Origin: Nitrosopumilaceae archaeon
GTDB lineage: Archaea > Thermoproteota > Nitrososphaeria > Nitrososphaerales > Nitrosopumilaceae
Length of the DNA: 64,000 nt
Direction of reading: 5' to 3'
Assembly (NCBI GenBank): GCA_030041535.1
Contig: JASHNR010000001.1
Location: 38,109-102,108, forward strand
Of this stretch, positions 41,931 through 50,163 are shown piece by piece (position 1 is the first letter of the stretch; each line of letters opens with the position of its first letter). The notes under the pieces are model-generated. The model was not told where the DNA came from. It saw only the letters and a list, made by a program, of their open reading frames with translations, and ran no database searches. Position numbers and translations under genes: made by a program.

Positions 41931-42396
41931 AGAAATAAATCCGGGAACTTATGAGATCGAAGATATTTTTGATGGATTAAAGAAAGTTGAAATTCTACAA
42001 AAGATCTTCGGATCAATTACAGAGCTTGATGACGTCTTTTCAAAGACAAAAGTAATTGTGGACACAAGCAGTCACTACATGCACGTAAAAAACGAAGATG
42101 CTATAATTGTGATTGGACTCAATCACTTGAAAAACTCGGATAAGATAACTCTCTACCTTGACATAGTGCATGAACTTGTACATGTGAAACAACAAAGGCG
42201 AGGTTTAGATCTATATGATAAATCATATTCTTATGTGGATAGACCAACTGAAATTGAGGCCTATATTGTAGCTGTCGAAGAGGCAAAAAGACTAGGTATG
42301 CAATACCATGAGATAATAGATTACTTGCAAGTGGAATGGATTACACCTGATGAACATCAGAGACTTGCAACACATGTGGGGCTTGAAAAGCCTTAA
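41908..42396 (+). CDS. Small zinc metallopeptidase-like protein
   Basis: A 162-residue protein with DIVHELVHVKQQRRG, an HExxH metal site, and an acidic stretch RPTEIEAYIVAVEE downstream that supplies the third ligand as in gluzincins. Substrate unknown. It starts inside the archaeosortase-like gene and its stop overlaps the stop of Pol IV, so co-expression with the membrane enzyme is likely. Confidence 0.75.
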   Translation: MNTIKINREINPGTYEIEDIFDGLKKVEILQKIFGSITELDDVFSKTKVIVDTSSHYMHVKNEDAIIVIGLNHLKNSDKITLYLDIVHELVHVKQQRRGLDLYDKSYSYVDRPTEIEAYIVAVEEAKRLGMQYHEIIDYLQVEWITPDEHQRLATHVGLEKP

Positions 42397-43547
42397 AAAA
42401 ATCTTGTAATGTCTACCTGTCCTGCCACTTCTGAAAAATCAGAAACTTTTACACCTAGTCTTCTGATAAGTAACTTTTGGTCCTCTAATGATTCTTTGAG
42501 TAATTGAAGTGCAGTTTTTTTCAATTCTTCAAGACTAGATGTTGGATTTTTCAACATTCTGGACTTTGTCCTATTTGAAAGGTCTTCTTGGACAAATTGT
42601 ATTCCAACAGACTTGAAAACAAGGTTGTCTCTTACAATGGCTTCATGTATATCCGCACAAAGTTGTTCCAGATCTTTTGACAAGAATTCAAAGTCTTTTG
42701 TGTCTTGTTTTAATGTGATTATTCTGCTGTATTGTATTGGTTCTGCTCTTGGCGATACTGGTTCATCATCAATTCCTCTTGCTGCATTGTAAATGTAAGT
42801 TCCAATCTTTCTCCCAAATAGACTGTTAAGTGAGAATACGTCTAGCCTCTTCAGATCAGATATTGTCTGAAGATTCATCTCGTGAAATTTTTCTTCAGAC
42901 TTGTTCCCAATACCGGGTATGACCTTAATTGGCAGTGAACCAAGAAAAGATTCAATCTTATCTGGTTCTATCACGGTAAGACCATCAGGTTTTTTAAAAT
43001 CAGAAGCTATCTTTGACACAAGCTTGTTTGTTGATGCCCCAATTGTTGATGAAAGTTTAGTATTGCTGCGAATGGAATTCTTTAGTTGCTGAGCCAGATG
43101 AGCCGCCTTTGCAAAATTGCCTTCTGTTCTTTTTGTAACGTCAAGATATGCCTCGTCTCTTCCTACGTATTCAAAGACATCTGCATACTTTCTAATTAAG
43201 TTCATTGCATTCTCTGAAACCTCTGAATAATAGTCAAAATCCGTAGGAAGAAATACAGCTTCTGATACATCTTCGAGCTTTCTTTTGGCAAATTTTATGG
43301 GCATTCCTGATTTTACTCCATATCTTCTTGCTATGTAATTGGCAGTTGCTATGGCTCCACTGTCACCGCCTCTGTCAGAAAATACACACACGGCAACGGG
43401 TTTTGTCTTCAACTCTGGATTTCTCAACTCTTCGCATTGTGCGTAAAAATAGTCAAAATCAATATGGAAGATGACCCGTTGGCTCACAAGTTTTTCTAGT
43501 ATGATTTTACTTATTACATTATTGTAAAGCGATTTTATACCAATCAT
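42393..43547 (-). CDS. dinB: Y-family DNA polymerase IV
   Basis: A 384-residue lesion-bypass polymerase. Palm motifs FHIDFDYFYAQ and GRDEAYLDVT hold the catalytic acids, followed by thumb (PGIGNKSEEKFHEM, a helix-hairpin-helix) and little-finger domains. The C-terminus QVDITRFF is a strong PIP box for PCNA. The first 20 residues are extra; GTG at 43487 would give the normal start. NreA, 1.5 kb away, also ends in a PIP box. Confidence 0.93.
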   Translation of the reverse strand: MIGIKSLYNNVISKIILEKLVSQRVIFHIDFDYFYAQCEELRNPELKTKPVAVCVFSDRGGDSGAIATANYIARRYGVKSGMPIKFAKRKLEDVSEAVFLPTDFDYYSEVSENAMNLIRKYADVFEYVGRDEAYLDVTKRTEGNFAKAAHLAQQLKNSIRSNTKLSSTIGASTNKLVSKIASDFKKPDGLTVIEPDKIESFLGSLPIKVIPGIGNKSEEKFHEMNLQTISDLKRLDVFSLNSLFGRKIGTYIYNAARGIDDEPVSPRAEPIQYSRIITLKQDTKDFEFLSKDLEQLCADIHEAIVRDNLVFKSVGIQFVQEDLSNRTKSRMLKNPTSSLEELKKTALQLLKESLEDQKLLIRRLGVKVSDFSEVAGQVDITRFF

Positions 43548-43660
43548 TAAATGAATTAGTTCGTTTTTTCATTATGTTTTCGTATAATTGGCAAGATACC
43601 GTAATCTTTTACCGAGTTTTTCAAATTACATCTAAATACCGATCTTATTAATGAATATCG

Positions 43661-43906
43661 ATGGATTATCCTGTTTCAATAAACGAAGAAGGAATCAAAC
43701 TGCAACCCGAAAAAATGGATGTTGATAAACCGTATTATTGTATTTACCAAGAAAAGGTGATGCTTTTTTTCAAGGACAAAAATGACCTTCTAAATTGTTA
43801 TGAAATCGAAGAAAAAGAAATTGTTGATGAAGTAAAACAAGCTAAATTGGAAGATATCGATAATATTATTGAGAAATACGTAGAAAAAAAGAATCTGAAC
43901 CATTAA
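43661..43906 (+). CDS. Small acidic hypothetical protein upstream of Alba
   Basis: An 81-residue protein with a beta-rich first half (YYCIYQEKVMLFFKDKNDLL) and a charged helical end rich in Glu and Lys. No family is recognised. It is 24 bases before the Alba gene on the same strand. Confidence 0.5.
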   Translation: MDYPVSINEEGIKLQPEKMDVDKPYYCIYQEKVMLFFKDKNDLLNCYEIEEKEIVDEVKQAKLEDIDNIIEKYVEKKNLNH

Positions 43907-43930
43907 ATAAAACACAAAAAGAGGTGGTCT

Positions 43931-44218
43931 GTGCCAAGACCGCCAAATATCATCTTTATTGGTAAAAAACCCATTCTTACATATGTGAATGCTACTCTAA
44001 CATTGCTTGCAAATGAGCCCACGGTTACAATAAAGGCAAGGGGTAAGAGCATGACTGCAGCAGTAGATGTGTCACAAATGATAGTTAAGAGAATGAATGC
44101 AGTGGGTTACAAGGTCAGTGGTGTAAGAATTTTTTCTGAAAAAATGGAATCAAAGGACGGAAAAGCAAGAAACGTATCAACAATAGAAGTTGATGTTTCT
44201 AAACCCGAAGATGGTTAG
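43931..44218 (+). CDS. albA: DNA/RNA-binding protein Alba
   Basis: A 95-residue Alba protein with NIIFIGKKPILTYVNATLTL, the loop lysines around IKARGKSMTAAVDVSQMI, and VRIFSEKME. It coats DNA and RNA and is regulated by modification of a lysine near the N-terminus. It starts with GTG at 43931. A small membrane protein gene starts inside its last codons. Confidence 0.93.
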   Translation: MPRPPNIIFIGKKPILTYVNATLTLLANEPTVTIKARGKSMTAAVDVSQMIVKRMNAVGYKVSGVRIFSEKMESKDGKARNVSTIEVDVSKPEDG

Positions 44219-44450
44219 CAAGTTTCTAAAGTATGTCTTGGTCATAGTTTTGTCTGGTATAGTTACAATAGTTGTATTGTATAATTTTGGACTTGTCGAC
44301 AAGTGTCCAATAAAACAAATTTACATTGAGGGCAATCTAAAAACATACGAGCAAACAAAAGATCCAGAACTGTGTGCTCAACTAAATGACAAGATATCTC
44401 AGTTTGACGATGAATGCAAGGGAGACATAGAGATACTTGATTGTGGTTAA
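44211..44450 (+). CDS. Small single-TM protein after Alba
   Basis: A 79-residue protein: one N-terminal helix (about 5-27) and an external part with four cysteines (DKCPIKQIY, PELCAQL, DDECKG, LDCG), which could form two disulfides. The ATG at 44211 overlaps the Alba end by eight bases. Function unknown. Confidence 0.55.
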   Translation: MVSKFLKYVLVIVLSGIVTIVVLYNFGLVDKCPIKQIYIEGNLKTYEQTKDPELCAQLNDKISQFDDECKGDIEILDCG

Positions 44451-45064
44451 TGGACTGCTTGGGATAGGAAGCTTATTCCAAAATAAACTAAAACACCACT
44501 TAGCGCAATCATGAAAACCTTGTAGTTTCTAGTTGAGAGGATCTTTTTTCCACGGCTAGACAAAAACCCTACAGCCCCTAGCCACGCATAGTCCATCCAT
44601 ATGTGAAATCCAAACATTATGCCAATTCCAACAAGTGAGTATAGTAGTATAGCATCAGAGATTAACTTGAAACCTATTGTAATCCACCAAATCAAGAAAA
44701 ATGGATTGAGTGCGCTCAATAGAATTCCTATAAAAAATGGACCATGTTTTGGTAAACGGCCCGAATCTGATTCTCTTAGAGTGGTTCTAACCTGTAGCCC
44801 TGCAAAAACAAAGAGGCTTATGGAGCCAAGTATTGCAATGTATTCTCTGAACTGTGGAAAGGTAGCAAATGAAATCGCTCCAATTCCAAGAAGTATTACA
44901 AGTGGAAGCTCAACAACTGTGTGTCCAAATGCCATTTTAATTCCTGTTTTCCACCCACCTCTTATGCCGTATGCAACATTTGCTGTAAAAAGGGGTCCTG
45001 GAGACATTACCCCGGAAACTGAAATCGTAATGACTGTTAATGCAAATTCTAGTAGCGTAGTCAT
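44447..45064 (-). CDS. LysE-family amino acid exporter
   Basis: A 205-residue protein with six membrane helices. It carries the family start SGVMSPGPLFTANVAYGIRG and the conserved LNPFFLIWWITIG segment. LysE proteins export amino acids. It converges on the small Cys-rich membrane gene. Confidence 0.82.
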   Translation of the reverse strand: MTTLLEFALTVITISVSGVMSPGPLFTANVAYGIRGGWKTGIKMAFGHTVVELPLVILLGIGAISFATFPQFREYIAILGSISLFVFAGLQVRTTLRESDSGRLPKHGPFFIGILLSALNPFFLIWWITIGFKLISDAILLYSLVGIGIMFGFHIWMDYAWLGAVGFLSSRGKKILSTRNYKVFMIALSGVLVYFGISFLSQAVH

Positions 45065-45083
45065 GTAGACATTTTTCTAATAT

Positions 45084-45332
45084 CTAGTATGCGAAAATTT
45101 TTGATAGGGGGTCTATCTTGTTTGCCAAAAAATTCAACACATCGTCAGCATTATACATGTAGAAAAATTCATCAAAACCGTTTTTTGATACGTTCACACA
45201 ATATCTTCTAGATATTTTATTGATAAAAACAAACCCTATTTTATCTTCGATTCTTATTCCCTCATCGGAATCTAAGACTCGGAGATGTTTTGGCAGACTA
45301 TCTTTTGCGATCTCTCGCTCTTGATAACTCAT
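45084..45332 (-). CDS. Small hypothetical protein coupled to PAC2
   Basis: An 82-residue protein with a beta-rich core (GIRIEDKIGFVFINKISRRY) and helical end. Its ATG overlaps the stop of the PAC2 gene by four bases, so the two are co-translated. No family is recognised. Confidence 0.5.
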   Translation of the reverse strand: MSYQEREIAKDSLPKHLRVLDSDEGIRIEDKIGFVFINKISRRYCVNVSKNGFDEFFYMYNADDVLNFLANKIDPLSKIFAY

Positions 45333-46042
45333 CCGTAAATTGCATCTCGTAGTGGGCCAGCTTCTTGTTCTGTTTGTTTTAGATTCTGTTCAATGTTTTC
45401 TGCCTCGCTCATTAGAGTTCGGAAATCACATGATGCACCTGGGACAAGCTTTGCCATTGCCATGCAAATTTCTGCACCTGCTCTAAAGTCTGGTCCAGTC
45501 TCTTGGCCTTTGTACAAAAGAACTATTACGTTAGTTTTTGTAATAAAGCCTTCATTTAACAAAATTCCAGGGATCCCAGGTACAGTGCCATTTCTAAGTA
45601 TTGGAATTTCGGCATCAGCCAATCGTTTCTTTGCGGTTTCAGTACTGGCAACTCCTATGACAAACGGCTTTTCATCCGTTTTTACTGCAGAACTGCTTAC
45701 TATGAGAGAGCATTTGTGATCATTTGCCCAATTTAACATGGTTCTTGCTACCTCTCTATGAAGTGATTCATGTGGTGTTAAATAAGATGAAAATACAGCT
45801 ACCCTGAGATCCTCGTTGACAAATATTCTTGCAGGAAAATTAGGTACCTCGTCTCTTATGATGCTGATGGGAGGGAAAAGTTCTGAATCAAGCACACCTG
45901 CCAATTCAAATTTAGATGTTGTAGTTATCAGAGATTCTGTGGCTATGGCATTGGCCAATCCTGCATAAGGAAAGCCATCTACTACAAAACCTCCTTCTAT
46001 GTTGATTGATTTTAGTTCTCTAACAGTTATTTCGTTACCCAT
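45329..46042 (-). CDS. Proteasome assembly chaperone family (PAC2) protein
   Basis: A 237-residue PAC2-family protein: GGFVVDGFPYAGLANAIATE at the start, then GTVPGIPGILLNEG and RAGAEICMAMAKLVPG. Archaeal members (PbaA/PbaB) help with the 20S proteasome or bind its ends. It ends IYG, an HbYX motif like the FYG ending of Cdc48 in this window. Confidence 0.85.
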   Translation of the reverse strand: MGNEITVRELKSINIEGGFVVDGFPYAGLANAIATESLITTTSKFELAGVLDSELFPPISIIRDEVPNFPARIFVNEDLRVAVFSSYLTPHESLHREVARTMLNWANDHKCSLIVSSSAVKTDEKPFVIGVASTETAKKRLADAEIPILRNGTVPGIPGILLNEGFITKTNVIVLLYKGQETGPDFRAGAEICMAMAKLVPGASCDFRTLMSEAENIEQNLKQTEQEAGPLRDAIYG

Positions 46043-46134
46043 GATATCACATACTACTACATCCTTTTAAAGCATGGATATCATTTTATGTGTCAAATTC
46101 TATCGATGGCTCAGTGTACGATAGCGAACACGTC

Positions 46135-47295
46135 ATGATAAAGATCTTCAATTCCTTTTCCTCAAATAAAGACAAATTAGAACCGTTTGAGAAAAACATG
46201 GTAAAGATCTTCATCTGTGGCCCAACATTGTATGATTATACCCATCTGGGGCACGCTAGAATATTTCTCACATACGACCTTTTGTGTAGGCATTTGCATG
46301 AACGAGGTTATGACACTGACGTTCTAGTCAATATGACTGATATTAATCAAAATGTATTCAATAAAGCAAAAGACGAATCAAAAGATTATAATGCAATTGC
46401 TAGATTCTATGCACAGAAATTTGCAGAAGATCTAAATCTCTTAAATATCAAAAGCATAAGCAGGTTTGCATATGTTTCAGATTATGTCTGTTCTATGGAA
46501 AGTCACATATCTCAATTATTGGAACAAAAATTAGCATACTATGCAAATGGCAATGTTTATCTTGATATCTCAAAAGATGGAAAATACGGAACGCTATCAA
46601 AGCAATCGCGAAACCAGCTTCAACTTCACAGATTGGATATAGGTCCTAACAAGAAAAGCCCTGAAGACATTATGCTATGGAATTGTTCTGATGATTTTGG
46701 ATTCTCATGGAAGAGTAAGTTTGGGAGCGGAATTCCTTGGTGGCACATGCAAGACACTACTGTTGCATTGGAAAATTTTGGCCCAAATTATGATATACAT
46801 GGGGGTGCAAGGGAACTCTTGTATCCTCACCATGAAGCGCACCTGGCCCAATACAAGATGTTTTCAACATATGAAAACCCAGTCAAGACGTGGATGCATG
46901 TAGGACTTGTTCTCTCAAATGGGGAAAAGATGTCAAAATCGCTTGGTAATGTTGTGTGGTCAAGAGATCTAACACAAAAATATGGCCAAAATCTGTTACG
47001 GCTCTATATTTTTTCTACCCATTATCGTGAAGATGTTAATTTTGATGAAAAGCAAATTGATGGAAAAAAACAATTCCTAGAAAAAATCAGTCTTGCAGGA
47101 ACAAAAACATCCAAAAAAACTGATTCTGAACTCTCCACACTAGTTGATGAATTTTTTGCAGAATTAGACGATGATCTGAATTCTCCAAAAGCGCTTGAAA
47201 TATTTGAAAATATTTGTTCCAAAGTAATTGCAGGAAGTAATATAGGATATGATGATTTTCAACTAATATGTCAAGTATTGGGAATAATAATCTAA
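46135..47295 (+). CDS. cysS: Cysteinyl-tRNA synthetase
   Basis: A 386-residue class I synthetase with CGPTLYDYTHLGHAR (HIGH as HLGH), and KMSKSLGNV. It is shorter than bacterial CysRS (about 460) because the C-terminal domain is reduced. The zinc-site segment usually GWHIECS reads WWHMQDT, so one zinc Cys has become Asp; the CGPT Cys and HHEAHLAQ ligands remain. The ATG at 46135 matches the usual start better than GTG at 46090. Confidence 0.9.
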   Translation: MIKIFNSFSSNKDKLEPFEKNMVKIFICGPTLYDYTHLGHARIFLTYDLLCRHLHERGYDTDVLVNMTDINQNVFNKAKDESKDYNAIARFYAQKFAEDLNLLNIKSISRFAYVSDYVCSMESHISQLLEQKLAYYANGNVYLDISKDGKYGTLSKQSRNQLQLHRLDIGPNKKSPEDIMLWNCSDDFGFSWKSKFGSGIPWWHMQDTTVALENFGPNYDIHGGARELLYPHHEAHLAQYKMFSTYENPVKTWMHVGLVLSNGEKMSKSLGNVVWSRDLTQKYGQNLLRLYIFSTHYREDVNFDEKQIDGKKQFLEKISLAGTKTSKKTDSELSTLVDEFFAELDDDLNSPKALEIFENICSKVIAGSNIGYDDFQLICQVLGIII

Positions 47296-47993
47296 TATCG
47301 CAACTAGAAGAAATAGGAAATTCTTTCACGAGTCTGTGGACAAGTTCAACAACTCTCAAATGTGGCACATTTTTTTTCAATCCAGATCTTTTAAATGACA
47401 TTTTTTTTGACAAACTCACAAATATCACTTGTATCAGCAACGAAATGATAGATGATGCTCTGGCACTTTTTGCTAAACATAATACAACTCCATATGTTTA
47501 TACATTGAATAATCCTGAACTTGAAGAAAATCTACTCAAAAAAAATTTTAGACTCTATGATGTTCAACATGTTTTCATAAAAGTGCCTAATTCGTCAAGA
47601 ATCCCAAAAGTACGCATGATATCTAATAGTGATTCCATGCTATGGTCAAAAACGTTCTGTAGTGCATATGATTGTCATGATTGGCTTGCCCCTGTGGACA
47701 ACATAGTGAAAAAATCCCTGCCCTCGATAGGGTATTACGTTGACGATTCAATTAGCTCCTGTGTTGCACTATGTGAAAAAAATTCAATGTTGGGACTTTA
47801 TTGCCTTGGAACTATCCCTGGCATGAGAAAGAAAGGTCTTGCAGCTTTGCTGGTTGATTTTGCGCTCAGTGAAGTAAAAAAGCGTAATCTAGAGTTGCTT
47901 ATGCTTGAAACATATCAACAAGACAGGTTACTTGATTTCTATTTGAAATTAGGCTTCAAAGAGATTTATCAAAAAAATATCTATACTATTTGA
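47268..47993 (+). CDS. GNAT-family acetyltransferase
   Basis: A 241-residue protein. The C-terminal 110 residues carry GNAT motif A (CLGTIPGMRKKGLAALLVDF) and motif B (LMLETYQQDRLLDFYLKLGF). The N-terminal half resembles a divergent second GNAT half. The substrate is unknown. It begins inside the end of cysS (28-base overlap) and may be co-expressed with it. Confidence 0.75.
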   Translation: MSSIGNNNLISQLEEIGNSFTSLWTSSTTLKCGTFFFNPDLLNDIFFDKLTNITCISNEMIDDALALFAKHNTTPYVYTLNNPELEENLLKKNFRLYDVQHVFIKVPNSSRIPKVRMISNSDSMLWSKTFCSAYDCHDWLAPVDNIVKKSLPSIGYYVDDSISSCVALCEKNSMLGLYCLGTIPGMRKKGLAALLVDFALSEVKKRNLELLMLETYQQDRLLDFYLKLGFKEIYQKNIYTI

Positions 47994-48963
47994 TCTTGGA
48001 AAGCAGTGCCAAATATAGAAATGGTAGAATTGTGGTTGCCTCCGCATGTATGGTTGTCTGTTTTGCATCTTGGGTGACCTTGCCCCATGAGATTGCTTCT
48101 CTTACAAGTGCGCCGCTCAGACTACCATCAAATTCCTGCGCAGTTGTAATATACACTGCATAATCCAATCCTCCTCTATATTGATTCCACCATAATGTGT
48201 GGTGTTTTGATATTCCGCCGCCTATCATTAAAGCGCCGGATTTTTTTGCCTTGAAGATTAGACCTGACAGTAAATCTCCATCCAATGTAACATTTAGTCT
48301 AAAGTCGTTGTGTTTTTGTGTAAACATCCAAATCTGACTGCCTACTGCACCGTCCATTATTCCTGGAACTATTACAGGTATGTTGTTCCTGTTTGCCCAG
48401 TATAGGAAAGAGTCTTCACCGAGATTAGCACCTATTGCTTTACAAATATCATACGTTGACATTTCTTTTTTTCCACTGGCATATTCTTTTTCTAAAAATG
48501 CTTGAACTTTTTCTTCAATCAAAGGACCATAACTCTTCAATGGCACTAGAACATTTCCAAGCCTGTGAATTTCTTTATCAGCTAATTCACCATCGTCAAG
48601 AGTAAAAGATCCTTCTAAATAATTTGAATAATGTCTTGCAATGTCATGGTCAAGAGCGCCACACGTAGTTATGATCACATCGCACATCCTATTCTTTATC
48701 ATGTCAGTAATTACTCCTCTAAGACCAGTGGATACAATTGCTCCGACAAAAGAGAAAAATTTCAAACAATCCTTATCTTTTATCATTGCAGATAAAATGT
48801 TTAATCCGTCTGACAGATTTCTTGACTCAAAGCCGCCTGACTTTGACATTTGCTCAAAAATAACACCGACGGTGTCATCTTTTTTTATCGAGATGTCTTC
48901 TACTGGCCTACCGGAATTTATCACACGTCTGGAATCAAGTCTGGGATATAAAATCCTCTGCAC
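47986..48963 (-). CDS. dys: Deoxyhypusine synthase
   Basis: A 325-residue enzyme. It has NAD-binding segments (SFVGAIVSTGLRG, TCGALDHDIAR) and the catalytic GGGISKHHTLWWNQ with the lysine that forms the enzyme imine. It transfers aminobutyl from spermidine to aIF5A, the first step of hypusine formation. It converges on the GNAT gene with an eight-base overlap. Confidence 0.94.
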   Translation of the reverse strand: MQRILYPRLDSRRVINSGRPVEDISIKKDDTVGVIFEQMSKSGGFESRNLSDGLNILSAMIKDKDCLKFFSFVGAIVSTGLRGVITDMIKNRMCDVIITTCGALDHDIARHYSNYLEGSFTLDDGELADKEIHRLGNVLVPLKSYGPLIEEKVQAFLEKEYASGKKEMSTYDICKAIGANLGEDSFLYWANRNNIPVIVPGIMDGAVGSQIWMFTQKHNDFRLNVTLDGDLLSGLIFKAKKSGALMIGGGISKHHTLWWNQYRGGLDYAVYITTAQEFDGSLSGALVREAISWGKVTQDAKQTTIHAEATTILPFLYLALLSKIK

Positions 48964-49017
48964 TTGCCAATCACAAGTAATTAATATGTAGGTATAATTT
49001 TGTAGCTATCGATTAAG

Positions 49018-50085
49018 TTGGGAAAGAAGATCAAGATTGCTATAGCCGGTGTAGGCAATTGTGCTTCTGCACTCATTCAAGGTGCGAAATATTATACGGA
49101 TAATCCTCATGATGTCATAGGACTTACTGCTTACAACCTGGGAGGATACGAACCAGGTGATATCGAAGTGGTAGCAGCATTTGATGTTGCAGATACAAAG
49201 GTTGGAAAAGATATTTCTGAGGCAATATATGCGCGACCAAACAACACCATCACTGTTGCCGAAGTTCCCCGTACGGGAATAACAGTCCAACGAGGGCCTA
49301 CAAAGGACGGTCTGGGGAGACACCTTAGTCAAATAGTTACACCTTCTCCCGAACCTGAGGTTAATGTCAAAAAGGTACTGCAGGATACTGGGGCTGAAAT
49401 GCTTGTGAACTACCTTCCTGTCGGAAGCACGGAAGCTGTGAGGAATTATGCAAACCAGGCACTTGAGGCAGGCATCGGATTTCTTAACGCAATTCCAGTG
49501 TTTATTGCATCAGAACCAAAATGGCAGCAAATGTATGCAGAAAAGAAGATTCCTCTTGCTGGGGACGATGTGATGAGTCAACTTGGTGCTACTGTAGTCC
49601 ACAAAACACTAGTGAAACTTTTCGTAGATAGAGGAGTATTAATCGATGGCACATATCAGTTGAACATTGGAGGCGATATGGATTTTTACAATATGCTTGA
49701 TGAAGAACGACTTGAAGACAAGAGAATAAGCAAGACAAGTGCAGTAAAAGCAATGGCAGACTATGACATACCAATGAGAATAGGCCCAAGTGACTATGTT
49801 GACTTTATTGATAATGAGAAGATTTGTTATATTAACATTGAAGGAAAATACTTTGGCAAGATCCCAATTAAACTCGATCTGAAGCTCAAGGTAATTGATG
49901 CATATAACAGCGCAGGAATAATGATCGATGCTATACGTGGATTAAAGATAGCGTTAGACAGAAAGCTTTCAGGACCAATGACAAGCATCTCCTCTTATTG
50001 CTTCAAGCATCCTCCAATACAGATGCCATATACTGAGGCAATGAAGGCCTTCACAGAATTTGTCGAAGGCAAACGAGACAAATAG
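49018..50085 (+). CDS. ino1: myo-Inositol-1-phosphate synthase
   Basis: A 355-residue enzyme with the NAD motif KIAIAGVGNCASALIQGA, the segment NYLPVGSTEAV, and catalytic lysines in LAGDDVMSQLGATVVHKTLV and LNIGGDMDFYNM. It makes inositol phosphate for archaeal phospholipid heads. It starts with TTG at 49018, since no ATG is near the Rossmann motif. Confidence 0.93.
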   Translation: MGKKIKIAIAGVGNCASALIQGAKYYTDNPHDVIGLTAYNLGGYEPGDIEVVAAFDVADTKVGKDISEAIYARPNNTITVAEVPRTGITVQRGPTKDGLGRHLSQIVTPSPEPEVNVKKVLQDTGAEMLVNYLPVGSTEAVRNYANQALEAGIGFLNAIPVFIASEPKWQQMYAEKKIPLAGDDVMSQLGATVVHKTLVKLFVDRGVLIDGTYQLNIGGDMDFYNMLDEERLEDKRISKTSAVKAMADYDIPMRIGPSDYVDFIDNEKICYINIEGKYFGKIPIKLDLKLKVIDAYNSAGIMIDAIRGLKIALDRKLSGPMTSISSYCFKHPPIQMPYTEAMKAFTEFVEGKRDK

Positions 50086-50163
50086 TCACACATTGTAATT
50101 ATTGTTAGCCTAGTCAATGAAACTTGTCAATAATCTGTTATTTCAGATGTTAAACCACCGACT

